DNA from: Azospirillum brasilense
GTDB lineage: Bacteria > Pseudomonadota > Alphaproteobacteria > Azospirillales > Azospirillaceae
Reading direction: 5' to 3'
Assembly: GCF_022023855.1 (NCBI RefSeq)
Contig: NZ_CP059452.1
Span: forward strand, 241,501-305,500
DNA length: 64,000 nucleotides
Part shown: one piece after another, positions 9,662 to 18,186 of the stretch
Layout of the letters: each line of letters opens with the position of its first letter
Position numbering within the stretch: position 1 is the stretch's first letter
Position numbers and translations under genes: made by a program
The notes under the pieces: model-generated
Database searches by the model: none
Seen by the model: only the letters and a program-made list of their open reading frames with translations
What the model was told of the DNA's origin: nothing

Positions 9662-10419
9662 GGAGCGGGTCTCCCGGCGCGGTCGATCATGGTGGACACG
9701 GTGTCGGCCAGGATGCGGCCGAGGCAGCGGTGAACGAACTGGTAGGCCTGCAGCTTTTCCTCCTTGGAGTCGGGGGTGAAGCCGACGCGACCCTCCTCGA
9801 ACCAATGCCGCATCATCTCGAAACGGGGGAAATGGACCACGTCGCTGTCCTGCGACACCCACTCCACATAGTCCAGGTAAGGCTGGAAGGTGATGAGCTG
9901 CGTCGTCTGCGGGCTGTACTGCATGTCCATCAGGATCACGTCGGCGCCGCGCCCCTGGGCCGCCGCGATGCCTTGGCCCAGCGCCTCCCCGAAGCTGTCG
10001 GGTCCGATGTTCCGCATGGCGTCCGCCGTCCCCACCTGCCAGACCAGCAGGGAGGCGGAGGAAGAGGCCAGTTCCCGGTTCAGGATGGGCAGCATCTCCT
10101 GTGCGGTCGCCCCCGGCGCGTTGCGGACGGTCACGCTGACCTTGCGGTCGGGCATCCGGGCCGCCAGTTCCTTCTCCAGCTGGGCCGGATAGGCGGTGTC
10201 GGGTCGCGAACCCGCCGAGTTCAGCACCAGGATGGGCAACGCGCCGCCGCGCTTCAGCCGTTCCCAGGCGCGCGGCAGGGCGCCGTCGATGGTGTAGACG
10301 GTTTCCGGAACAGCGCAGGGATCGCTGGGGGCCTCCGACGCCGCCTGCGCGACGCCCATGCCGATGGTGGCGGTCAGTCCCGCGAGGACGGCCAGGGTCA
10401 AGACGGTCGCGCGCTTCAT
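9658..10419 (-). CDS. SGNH-like periplasmic protein, probably catalytically degenerate
   Basis: 253 residues with a clear signal peptide (MKRATVLTLAVLAGLTATIG...AQAA). It has the SGNH fold pattern of its downstream neighbour: LVLNSAGSRPDTAYPAQ, RNAPGATAQEM, LLVWQVGTADAMRN and LMDMQYSP. However, the first block lacks a GDS/GSS match and no DxxH block is found before the C-terminal YQFVHRCLGRIL. It may therefore be a non-catalytic paralogue or use other residues. ATGA overlaps tie it to opgC upstream and GTGA to the active-looking SGNH downstream. Confidence 0.7.
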   Translation of the reverse strand: MKRATVLTLAVLAGLTATIGMGVAQAASEAPSDPCAVPETVYTIDGALPRAWERLKRGGALPILVLNSAGSRPDTAYPAQLEKELAARMPDRKVSVTVRNAPGATAQEMLPILNRELASSSASLLVWQVGTADAMRNIGPDSFGEALGQGIAAAQGRGADVILMDMQYSPQTTQLITFQPYLDYVEWVSQDSDVVHFPRFEMMRHWFEEGRVGFTPDSKEEKLQAYQFVHRCLGRILADTVSTMIDRAGRPAP

Positions 10420-11696
10420 GCGCTCGGGTCCTTGGCTGGGGCCATTGGGGCGTCAGGGACCAATGGGGCGGCGGGTGCCGCGGGCGGGGCGGATGCCGAT
10501 TGGCGTGGCGGCCGTCCCACGGACTGATACCAGGTCAGCACCCGCGCGGAGGCCACCATCACGGCGATTCCGGCGAGTGTGACCGAAAACTGGGCCAAAA
10601 GCGAGGCGGACCAGTGGTTCAGCACCGTCTGGCCGGCGAAGGACAGGAAGATGCCCAGGCAGAAGACCTGAAGCGACTGGCGCCCGCACAGGATCACCGG
10701 CGCCAGTGCCGGCCAGCGCAGCCACGCGCTGTCGAACCGCGCGATCTGAAGAACGACGTAGGCCAGCGCGCAGAAATGCGCGAGCCGCAACAGGTCGAGG
10801 TCGGTCTTGCTGATCGGGTAGAGGATCTCCGCCAGCCACACCGGCATCAGCGCGGCCATCGGCGCGACCTGCCAGGAGATCACCAGCAGCAACGAGGCGA
10901 ACAGATACCCTCCCGCCAGCCACAGCAGCGCCGTCCGCCGCGTCGTCAGGGCGGCCGCCACCCCGGGCAACCGCTGCATGGTGGCCCCCAGCACGAACAG
11001 GAGCTGCCAGGCGAAGGGGTTGAAGAACCAGACGCCGCCGTCCGGATAGGTCGGCAGGTTCCAGTCCAGGATGCGCGCCACCGTGTAGAGCGTGACCGAC
11101 CCGGCCAGCAGGACCAGCGGCCAGCGCCGCAGCACCGGCAGCACCACCGGAAGGGACAGCAGCAGCACGATGTAGAGCGGCAGGATGTCCAGGTTGGCCG
11201 GCCGGAACTTGAGCGCCAGCGCCTGCACCAGCGACACCGCGGGATCGGCGAAGAAACCGGCGATGCCCATTTCCTCGGTGAACAGGGGGTTGTCGAAGAC
11301 CCGCGCGGTGTAGGCGACCTGCGCCGTGAAGGCGATGAACAGGAAAAGATAGGCGATGTAGAGCGTCCAGCAGCGGTCCAGCACCTTGGCCGCCGCGAAC
11401 CGCCAGCCGTGCTTGTCCAGTATCCGTGAATAGACCAGCGACGATGTGTAGCCGGAGATGAAGACGAACACCTCGGTCGCATCGCTGAGGCCAAAGTTGC
11501 GCATCGTCACCCAGGCGATCTGATTGCCCGGGATATGGTCCACGAAGATGAACCACAGGGCCAGCCCGCGGAAAAAGTCCAATCGAAGATCGCGTATCCC
11601 GCCCGACGCCACCGCCTTGTCCCGCTCTGGTTTCGTGTGCGGTGCACCGTGGCACGGCGCCCCGGTCTTGGCAATCGGCGTCCTGCAGAGGGCCAC
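10416..11696 (-). CDS. opgC: OpgC-family membrane acyltransferase (glucan succinylation type)
   Basis: 426 residues with about ten membrane segments. It matches the OpgC family: N-terminal DLRLDFFRGLALWFIFVDHIPGN with the acyltransferase-3 type R/D/H residues, SDATEVFVFISGYT, and LRLAHFCALAYVV late in the protein. OpgC attaches succinyl groups to osmoregulated periplasmic glucans. It is followed by two overlapping SGNH genes, suggesting a module that adds and edits acyl groups. ATG 11696 is the longest start; a GTG at the AVASGGIRDL segment is an alternative because the first 30 residues are low in family features. Confidence 0.85.
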   Translation of the reverse strand: MALCRTPIAKTGAPCHGAPHTKPERDKAVASGGIRDLRLDFFRGLALWFIFVDHIPGNQIAWVTMRNFGLSDATEVFVFISGYTSSLVYSRILDKHGWRFAAAKVLDRCWTLYIAYLFLFIAFTAQVAYTARVFDNPLFTEEMGIAGFFADPAVSLVQALALKFRPANLDILPLYIVLLLSLPVVLPVLRRWPLVLLAGSVTLYTVARILDWNLPTYPDGGVWFFNPFAWQLLFVLGATMQRLPGVAAALTTRRTALLWLAGGYLFASLLLVISWQVAPMAALMPVWLAEILYPISKTDLDLLRLAHFCALAYVVLQIARFDSAWLRWPALAPVILCGRQSLQVFCLGIFLSFAGQTVLNHWSASLLAQFSVTLAGIAVMVASARVLTWYQSVGRPPRQSASAPPAAPAAPLVPDAPMAPAKDPSA

Positions 11697-11749
11697 AGCG
11701 GCCGCATTTGGGCTTTACCGGCCCCGGCGAGAAGAGGGAGGGGTCAAAT

Positions 11750-13852
11750 TCAAGCGTCGGCGTCGGCCTTGCGCACCCGCACATGGCTGTCGTGGAAGGC
11801 GGCGCCGCCGAAGGGCGCAACCGGGTCGGCGCCGGTCAGGCTGTTGATGCCGCGTCCGCCCTCGTGCGCCGCGTTGGGCCAGATCGATTCGGCGATCACC
11901 ACGCCCCGCCGCACCCCGTCGAACAGCCGAGCGTGCAGGAGCACCGCGCCGCGACCGTTGGCGGCCTCCACCCGGTCGCCCTCCGCGATGCCCAGCGTCG
12001 CCGCGTCCTCGGGGTGCAGCATCAGGCTCGGGCGGCGCTCCCGCCCCGCGGAGGTCGGGGTCTCTGTGAAGCTGCTGTTCAGGAAGTTGCGGGCCGGTGC
12101 GGTGACCAGCCGGAAGGGATGCTTGTCGTCCGCCTCCTCCGTCACCGCCCAATGGTCGGGGAAGGTCGGCATGGCATCGACCGGGCCGAAGGTGGACGGG
12201 GCGGCGTAGGGGACCTTGGGCCAGTCCGGCTTCAGGCGGAACTTGCCGTCGGGCCAGCGGAAGCCCTTCACGAAATGCGCCGTCTCGAAGTCCGGCTGCA
12301 CGTCGAGGAAGCGTTGGGATTCCAGCGCCTCCAGCGTGCCGTGGCCGGACGCCCGCAACGTGGCGTCGATCAGCTCCCGCTCGGTCATGGCGAAGCCGGG
12401 GTGGGAGTCGCTGCCCAACCGCCGCGCCAGTTCCCCGATGACGGCGTGGTTGGGCCGGCAGTCGCCGGGCGGATCGACCAGCTTGGGCCCGAGCAGGATG
12501 TGCTGGTTGCCGCCCGCCTGATAGAGGTCGTCGTGCTCCAGGAACATGGTGGCGGGCAGCACGATGTCGGCCATGCGCGCCGTCTCGGTCATGAACTGCT
12601 CATGCACGCAGACGAACAGGTCGTCGCGGGCGAAACCGCGGCGCACACGGGCCTGATCGGGGGCGATGGTCACCGGGTTGGTGTTCTGGATCAGCAGCGC
12701 CGTCACCGGCGGGCCGCCGGTCAGTGCCTCCGGGTCGCCCTCCAGGATCGGACCGATGCGCGACTGGTCGAGCATGCGCACGGTTGGGTCGCGCAGGTCC
12801 AGCCCCTCGATCAGCGTCTTGTTCCAGCCGTAGATGCCGCTGTTGGAATGGAAGGCGCCGCCGCCCTCCACTTTCCAGGCGCCGCTGACCACCGGGATGC
12901 AGGAGGCCGCGTGCATGTTCACCGCCCCGTTGCGCGAGCGGGTGAAGCCGTAGCCCAGCCGGAAATAGCTGCGCGGCGTCCGCCCGACCAGCCGGGCGAA
13001 GGCCTCGATCTCCGCCGCCGGCAGGCCGGTGATGGCCTCCGCCCACTCGGGCGTCCGGCTGGCGAGATGCGCTTCCAGCCCGGCGGGGTCGTCGGCGTGG
13101 CTGGCGAGATAGCCGCGGTCGGCCAGCCCGTCGCGGAACAGCACGTGCATCACCGCGCAGGCCAGCGCCCCGTCGCTGCCCGGACGGATCAGCAGGGGGA
13201 TGTCCGCCTGCTCCATGGTCGGGGTGCGGTAGACGTCGACCACGGCGATCTTCGCCCCGCGCTCCTTGCGGGCGCGGACGGCGTGGGTCATCACATTGAC
13301 CTGGGTGGACACGGCGTTGGTGCCCCAGATCACCACAAGGTCGGATTTGGCCATCTCGCGCGGGTCGGCCCCGGCCAGCTTGCCGGTGCCGGCCAGCCAG
13401 CCGGCCCAGGCCGGGTTGGTGCAGATGGTGGCGAAGAAGCCCGACCAGCGCCGGGCGTGGCGCAGCCGGTTGATGCCGTCGCGCTGCACCAGTCCCATGG
13501 TGCCCGCGTAGTAGTAGGGCCACACCGTCTCCGGCCCGTGCCGGCGCTCCGCCTCCAGGAATTGGTCGGCGACGATGTCCAGCGCCTCGTCCCAGGAAAT
13601 CGGCTCGAACTGGCCGGAGCCCTTGGGGCCGGTGCGGCGCAGCGGCTGGGTCAGCCGGTCGGGATGGTGCACCCGCTCGGCGTAACGGGCGACCTTCGCG
13701 CAGATCACCCCAGCGGTGTAGCTGTTGTCGGCGGCGCCGCGGATGCGCCCGATGCGGCGCTCGTCCAGCACTTCGACCTCCAGCGCGCAGGTGGACGGGC
13801 AATCGTGCGGGCAGGCCGAGGCGTGGAGGCGGGGGGCGGGGCGGTTGGACAT
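11750..13852 (-). CDS. Molybdopterin-dependent oxidoreductase with 4Fe-4S cluster
   Basis: 700 residues, DMSO-reductase superfamily. The N-terminal cluster cysteines are C14, C18, C22 (ACPHDCPSTC) and C51 (VICAKV). Further family features are the central molybdopterin regions (SDLVVIWGTNAVSTQVNVM, LIRPGSDGALACAVMHVLF, ALLIQNTNPV, ADIVLPATMFLEHDD) and a C-terminal molybdopterin dinucleotide-binding domain (about 580-695, RNFLNSSFTE, LHPEDAATLGI). There is no Tat signal, so it is cytoplasmic. Substrate is not evident; this soluble subfamily includes thiosulfate-reductase-like and formate-dehydrogenase-like enzymes. No accessory subunits adjoin it. Confidence 0.88.
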   Translation of the reverse strand: MSNRPAPRLHASACPHDCPSTCALEVEVLDERRIGRIRGAADNSYTAGVICAKVARYAERVHHPDRLTQPLRRTGPKGSGQFEPISWDEALDIVADQFLEAERRHGPETVWPYYYAGTMGLVQRDGINRLRHARRWSGFFATICTNPAWAGWLAGTGKLAGADPREMAKSDLVVIWGTNAVSTQVNVMTHAVRARKERGAKIAVVDVYRTPTMEQADIPLLIRPGSDGALACAVMHVLFRDGLADRGYLASHADDPAGLEAHLASRTPEWAEAITGLPAAEIEAFARLVGRTPRSYFRLGYGFTRSRNGAVNMHAASCIPVVSGAWKVEGGGAFHSNSGIYGWNKTLIEGLDLRDPTVRMLDQSRIGPILEGDPEALTGGPPVTALLIQNTNPVTIAPDQARVRRGFARDDLFVCVHEQFMTETARMADIVLPATMFLEHDDLYQAGGNQHILLGPKLVDPPGDCRPNHAVIGELARRLGSDSHPGFAMTERELIDATLRASGHGTLEALESQRFLDVQPDFETAHFVKGFRWPDGKFRLKPDWPKVPYAAPSTFGPVDAMPTFPDHWAVTEEADDKHPFRLVTAPARNFLNSSFTETPTSAGRERRPSLMLHPEDAATLGIAEGDRVEAANGRGAVLLHARLFDGVRRGVVIAESIWPNAAHEGGRGINSLTGADPVAPFGGAAFHDSHVRVRKADADA

Positions 13853-13879
13853 AATTCTACAAATGGGTGCGGGACGGGA

Positions 13880-15019
13880 TCAGGGAAGGGCGGCGGTGCT
13901 GTGCAGCGTCACGCGCAGGCCGCCGTGCGAAACCGACGGGCCGGCCGGCTGGAAGGGGAGGCCGGTGGCCTGGGCCAGCGACGCCTCGTTGGTGACGAGA
14001 CCGACCCGCCAGCCGGAGAAGCGCGACAGCAACGTCTGCCCCAGCGCGCCGTAGAGGGCGAACAGCGGCTTCTTCTCGCCGATCCGCGCGCCGTAGGGCG
14101 GGTTGACGATGACGAGGCCCGGCGGACCCTCCGGCGGCATCAGGTCGCTGACCGCGTGCTTCTGGAAGTCCGTCAGGGCGGCGACGCCCGCGCGCTCGGC
14201 GTTGGCGCGGCTCATGGCGATGGCCCCGCCGTCGCGGTCGCTGCCGTAGAAGCGGACGGCGGGCGCAGCGCCCGTGCCGCCCGCCGAACGCATCGCCTGC
14301 CACGCCGCGTCGTCGAAGGAGGCGAGCTGTTCGAAGGCGAAGCGGCGGCTGCGGCCGGGGTGAAGGCCGGCGGCGATCTCCGCCGCCTCGATGACGAAGG
14401 TGCCGGAGCCGCACATGGGGTCGACCACCGGCTCGGTGCCGTCGAATCCGCAATGGTGCAGGAACAGGGCGGCCAGCGTCTCGCGCAGCGGGGCCTTGTG
14501 GATCTCCTCCTTGTGGCCGCGCTTGTGCAGGGACTCGCCCGACGTATCGACGCTGATGGTGCAGAGGTCGTCGTCGATGCGGGCCTTGATGGAGACCTCG
14601 GCCTCGGCGGAGATGGGGGCGCCCAGCTCTTCGGTGATGGCGCGCTCGATGCGCTGGGCGGTCGCCCCGGCGTGGTAGATGCGCGAGCCCTTGCAGGACG
14701 CCTCGACGCGGACCGGCACGTCGGGGCGCAGGAACTCGGCCCAGGGCACCCGGCGCGCCCGCTTGTCGAGCTGGGCGAGGTGGAAGGCGCGGAAGGAGGC
14801 GACGCGGGCCAGCACGCGGGTCGCCCCGCGCAGCTCCAGGTTCGCCCGCCAGACCTCCGGCCAGCCGCCGCGGACGGTGACGCCGCCCTTGATGGCGGTG
14901 GCGTCGCGGAAACCCTTGGCCTTCACCTCCGCGCAGAGCACGGATTCCAGGCCCGGCGCGGTGACGATGAAGATCTCGAAATCGGTGCCGGTACGGTCGG
15001 CGGCGGTGTCGCTGGTCAT
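13880..15019 (-). CDS. THUMP-domain class I RNA (guanine-N2) methyltransferase, RlmL/Trm-like
   Basis: 379 residues. An N-terminal THUMP/ferredoxin-like RNA-binding region (about 15-165) is followed by a Rossmann methyltransferase with DPMCGSGT at about 200-207 and the catalytic NPPYG at about 306-310. Together these mark the UPF0020/RlmL group that makes N2-methylguanosine in rRNA, or in tRNA in archaeal relatives. SAM-dependent and cytoplasmic. It has the length of the stand-alone alphaproteobacterial form, not the RlmKL fusion. It is 27 nt upstream of the molybdopterin gene and may be cotranscribed. Confidence 0.88.
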   Translation of the reverse strand: MTSDTAADRTGTDFEIFIVTAPGLESVLCAEVKAKGFRDATAIKGGVTVRGGWPEVWRANLELRGATRVLARVASFRAFHLAQLDKRARRVPWAEFLRPDVPVRVEASCKGSRIYHAGATAQRIERAITEELGAPISAEAEVSIKARIDDDLCTISVDTSGESLHKRGHKEEIHKAPLRETLAALFLHHCGFDGTEPVVDPMCGSGTFVIEAAEIAAGLHPGRSRRFAFEQLASFDDAAWQAMRSAGGTGAAPAVRFYGSDRDGGAIAMSRANAERAGVAALTDFQKHAVSDLMPPEGPPGLVIVNPPYGARIGEKKPLFALYGALGQTLLSRFSGWRVGLVTNEASLAQATGLPFQPAGPSVSHGGLRVTLHSTAALP

Positions 15020-15076
15020 GGCCCCTAGATATCCCGAAGCCCCGCCGCCTTCGACATCTTTCTGGCAACTGGCCCC

Positions 15077-15754
15077 CTAACAACTGGCCTTGCCGATGGC
15101 GGCGGTCAGCCGCTCGTAGCCGGCGCGGGTCAGATGCACCGGATCTTTGTAGAGCGGGCAGGCGCCCTCCGCCGGGCAGGCGTCGCGCAGCGGGGTGTCG
15201 GCGTCCACCACGCGCAGGCCGGGAGCGGCGAGGGCGGTCAGCCGCCGGTTCACTTCGGCGACGCGTTCGGCGAAGATGGCGTTGCCGTCGCGCCGCGGCA
15301 GCAGGGTGAGAAGCGTGACGCAAGCGCCGGGCGCGGACCGCTTCACCTCCGCCGCGATGGTCCCGATGGTGCCGGCGATCTCCGCGGCGGAGCGGTTCGG
15401 CAGGTCGTTCGTCCCGACCAGGATCAGCGCGGACCTCAGCCCCATACCTGGCCCGAAGGACTGCCGCACCCGCCACAGCAGGTTTCCCGTGGTGTCGCCC
15501 CCGGCCCCGAAATTCATCGGCTCCGTGTCGAACAGCCGGCGGGCGAGGTCGGGCGGCCAGCCGGCGATCAGGGAATCCCCCAGCAGCATCGCCTTCGGGT
15601 CCTGCCGCCGCAGCGTTTCCATGCGCGTCACCAGCCAGTCCGGGTAGGGCGGCTGCGTGCGCGGCCCGACAGTCGTTTCGCCGTGCGCCGGGACGGCCAG
15701 GACCACCAGCAGTGTGGCGATTCCGGCCCATCCCGCTTGGGTGATCCGACTCAC
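15077..15754 (-). CDS. Secreted GDSL/SGNH-family hydrolase
   Basis: 225 residues with a signal peptide (GWAGIATLLVVLAVPAHG). The full catalytic set is present: MLLGDSLIAGW (Ser), NFGAGGDTTGN (Gly), VGTNDL (Asn) and DPVHLTRAGY (Asp/His). It resembles platelet-activating-factor acetylhydrolase-like or polysaccharide O-acetyl esterases. Its ATG overlaps the stop of the upstream gene (ATGA, 15751-15754). Location inside a cluster with SIS, FemAB-like and acyltransferase genes suggests an exported polysaccharide or glycan substrate (inference). Confidence 0.82.
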   Translation of the reverse strand: MSRITQAGWAGIATLLVVLAVPAHGETTVGPRTQPPYPDWLVTRMETLRRQDPKAMLLGDSLIAGWPPDLARRLFDTEPMNFGAGGDTTGNLLWRVRQSFGPGMGLRSALILVGTNDLPNRSAAEIAGTIGTIAAEVKRSAPGACVTLLTLLPRRDGNAIFAERVAEVNRRLTALAAPGLRVVDADTPLRDACPAEGACPLYKDPVHLTRAGYERLTAAIGKASC

Positions 15755-16974
15755 GCCGCCTTCGCCGGAAGAGCGACGGCCGGGACCTGCTCAGGATGCA
15801 GGGCGGGCGGCGAGAGGTCCAGCACGGCGCGCTCCCCCTCGGTCAGCGGGCGCACGGCGTTCACGATCAACGCGACGGTCAGCGGACCCTTCGTGGCGGG
15901 GGCGTCCAGCACGAGGTCGGTGGCCCGGCCGGGATGCACCTCGAACCGCTCCTCGGCCAGAGTCGTGCCGCCCTCCGTGGCGATGGAAACCGCGACGCGG
16001 AGCGGGACGGAGTCCCGAAGGGGGCAGCGCAGGGTGGCGCCGAGATGGAAGGGACCGGGTGCGTGCACGCCGGTCCAGCGCAGCGTGGTGCCGGGTCGCT
16101 CCGGATCGGGGCCGTGCAGGCGGAACAGGCCCTCGTAAGGGCGGCACCAGCTGTTTCCGTTCAGCAGGTGGGCGGTTCCGGCGCGCAGGTCGCCCGTGAT
16201 GGGCTTGCTCATGTCCTGATCGGGGCCGAGGGGGAAGCGGAGTTGCACCAGCGTGTCCGGCGTGCCGATGCGCAGGGCGGCGTGGCGCTGCGTCCAGTCG
16301 TGGCAGGGGAACAGGCGCAGCGCGCCCTGGACGATGGAGAACCACGCCGCGGCGTCGATGTCGTCCGCCTGATGATAGGGGGCGAAGCGGGTGACGTAGC
16401 CGCGCATCAGACCGGGCCGCTGCCAATCCACGCGGCCGATGCGGGTGGGATCGTCCGTTGCCTGAACCTCCAGCAGGGCGAAGTCGTCGTGGCCCGCAAG
16501 GGCGGCCAGCGCGTCATGCAGCCCATCGATGGTGGCGGGGGCGATGCCGGGATTCGACTTCACGACGAAGATCACCCCGCCCAGCGCCGCCCGCGCGGTG
16601 AACTTGGCCTGAAGATACTGGATCTTGCGCGTTTCCCGGCGGTGCAGGGCGCGCCGTGTCGCCTCGTCGTCGCGGAACGCCAAGCGCCCGCCGGTCATGT
16701 CGGACTTCATGTCGCTGTGCCAGCCGATGCCATAGGCGGAATCCAGCACCATGCCGGTGCGCAGCGGCGACAGGTTCTCGAAGCGGTACATGCCCTCAAA
16801 GTTGGCGCGCAGCTTGGCGAGAAGCTGGTCCGGCTTCATCGAGGCCCAACGGAACAGGCTCCCCGCCTCGCAGGACAACCGGCGCAGGACGAAGCCAAAT
16901 TCGCAATTGTCGCCGAGACTTTCGAAGCGCAGAAGGTCGTCCGCGCCGACGCCGATGGTCATGCCGATGGTCAT
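15751..16974 (-). CDS. Unknown protein with papain-like DUF1796-type N-terminal motif
   Basis: About 407 residues. The N-terminal ESLGDNCEFGFVLRRL followed by SLFRWASM and a later GIGWHSDM recalls the NCE/Cys and His pattern of DUF1796 putative papain-like peptidases found near surface-polysaccharide genes. The C-terminal half (about 250-390) looks like a beta-rich accessory domain. No signal peptide is seen. ATG 16974 is used; the open frame runs to 17076, but that would overlap the next gene. Overlapping ATGA links it to the GDSL hydrolase. Enzymatic role is not established. Confidence 0.6.
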   Translation of the reverse strand: MTIGMTIGVGADDLLRFESLGDNCEFGFVLRRLSCEAGSLFRWASMKPDQLLAKLRANFEGMYRFENLSPLRTGMVLDSAYGIGWHSDMKSDMTGGRLAFRDDEATRRALHRRETRKIQYLQAKFTARAALGGVIFVVKSNPGIAPATIDGLHDALAALAGHDDFALLEVQATDDPTRIGRVDWQRPGLMRGYVTRFAPYHQADDIDAAAWFSIVQGALRLFPCHDWTQRHAALRIGTPDTLVQLRFPLGPDQDMSKPITGDLRAGTAHLLNGNSWCRPYEGLFRLHGPDPERPGTTLRWTGVHAPGPFHLGATLRCPLRDSVPLRVAVSIATEGGTTLAEERFEVHPGRATDLVLDAPATKGPLTVALIVNAVRPLTEGERAVLDLSPPALHPEQVPAVALPAKAA

Positions 16975-17095
16975 GCTGCTGTCCCGTTTCGCTGCCAAGC
17001 CGTGGGTTTCGGCAAGCCTAGCGCGAGCCGGTCGGGACGCGTCAACGGGTGGTGGCGATGGCGCCGAAAAGATCACCGCGAATTCGAGGTAATTC

Positions 17096-18137
17096 CTAAA
17101 CCGTCCGGGTGACCTTGAGCAGATGGCGGGGCCGGTCGGGGTTGAAGCCGCGCGCCACCGCCAGCCGGGCCATGAAGGGGTAGAAGGCCTGGATCGCCGC
17201 GATGGGATCCAGCACCGGGTGCAGCGGCGGCGGCAGGGGCAAGGGCGTGTCGGCCAGAGCGAGCGCCTGCCCCTCGGCGGAGGCGACCAGCAGATGGGCG
17301 CCGGCCTCCTTCAATGCGCGGGCGGTGTCCAGCACGCCGTCCAGCGTCTCGTCCCGCACCGCCACCACCAGCACGGGGAAGCCCGGCTCGACCAGCGCCA
17401 TCGGGCCGTGCATCACCTCCGCCGCGCTGAAGGGTTCGGCGTGGGCGGCGGCGGTTTCCTTGAACTTCAGCGCCATTTCCTGGGCGATGGGATAGCTGCG
17501 GCCCCGCGCGACGATCAGCAGGCTGGATACAGATTCCAGCACCGGCTGCGCCGCCGACCAGTCCGCGGCACCGGCCCGTTCCAGTTCTTGGGGGCAGCCG
17601 TGAAAGAGCGTCGAGAAGCGTCCGGTCATCCGTCCAGACGGCGGTCAGCCGGGCGATGGCCGCGAGGCTGGCGACGAAGCTCTTGGTCGCGGCGACGCTG
17701 CGTTCCGGCCCGGCGTGCAAGGGCAGGGGATGGGCGACCCGCTCCGCCAGCGGCGAGTCCCCGGCGTTGACCAACGCCGCCGTCAGCGCGCCGCCGGCCC
17801 TCGCCATTTCCGCGACGCGCAGCAGGTCGGGGCTCTGGCCCGATTGGGAGATGGCCAGAACGAAGGCGTCCTTCACCCGAAGACCGGCGCCATAGGCCGT
17901 GACGACCGACGGCGCCGCCGAGGCGGTGACCAGCCCCAGCGCCGTTTCGAACAGGTAGCGGGCGTAACCGGCGGCGTGGTCGCTGCTGCCCCGCGCGATG
18001 GTCATCGCGAAGGGCGGCGGCACGGCCCGCAGCCGATCTGCGAGGGCCGCCACCGCTTTGACGTCGGAGTCCAGCAGGCGCCGAACCGCCGCGGGGGCGG
18101 CTGCGGCTTCCTGCATCATCAGGGGAGTGCTGGTCAT
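17096..18137 (-). pseudogene. SIS-domain sugar-phosphate isomerase/deaminase (NagB-II/AgaS type), one frameshift
   Basis: The corrected product is about 346 residues with two SIS domains: TIARGSSDHAAGYARY and ISQSGQSPDLL in the first, VAATKSF linking, then RGRSYPIAQEMALKFKET and EVMHGPMALV in the second. These are the GlmS C-terminal/NagB-II hallmarks, acting on hexosamine or fructosamine 6-phosphates. The frame breaks at the G-run 17590-17594: five bases where four restore RLPQELERAG. Nothing else is damaged, so an assembly error is likely. ATG 18137 follows GGAGG. Neighbours suggest amino-sugar supply to an envelope glycan (inference). Confidence 0.78.
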
Positions 18138-18186
18138 GGGTCGGCCTCCGTTCCAGGCCGATCATAACACGGTCTTCCGGCCAACC

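Noticed and set aside
11642..15028. Open frame of 1128 codons on the + strand
   Set aside because: Antisense to the molybdopterin oxidoreductase and RNA methyltransferase genes; Arg/Gly/Val-rich composition without motifs, as expected of high-G+C shadow frames.
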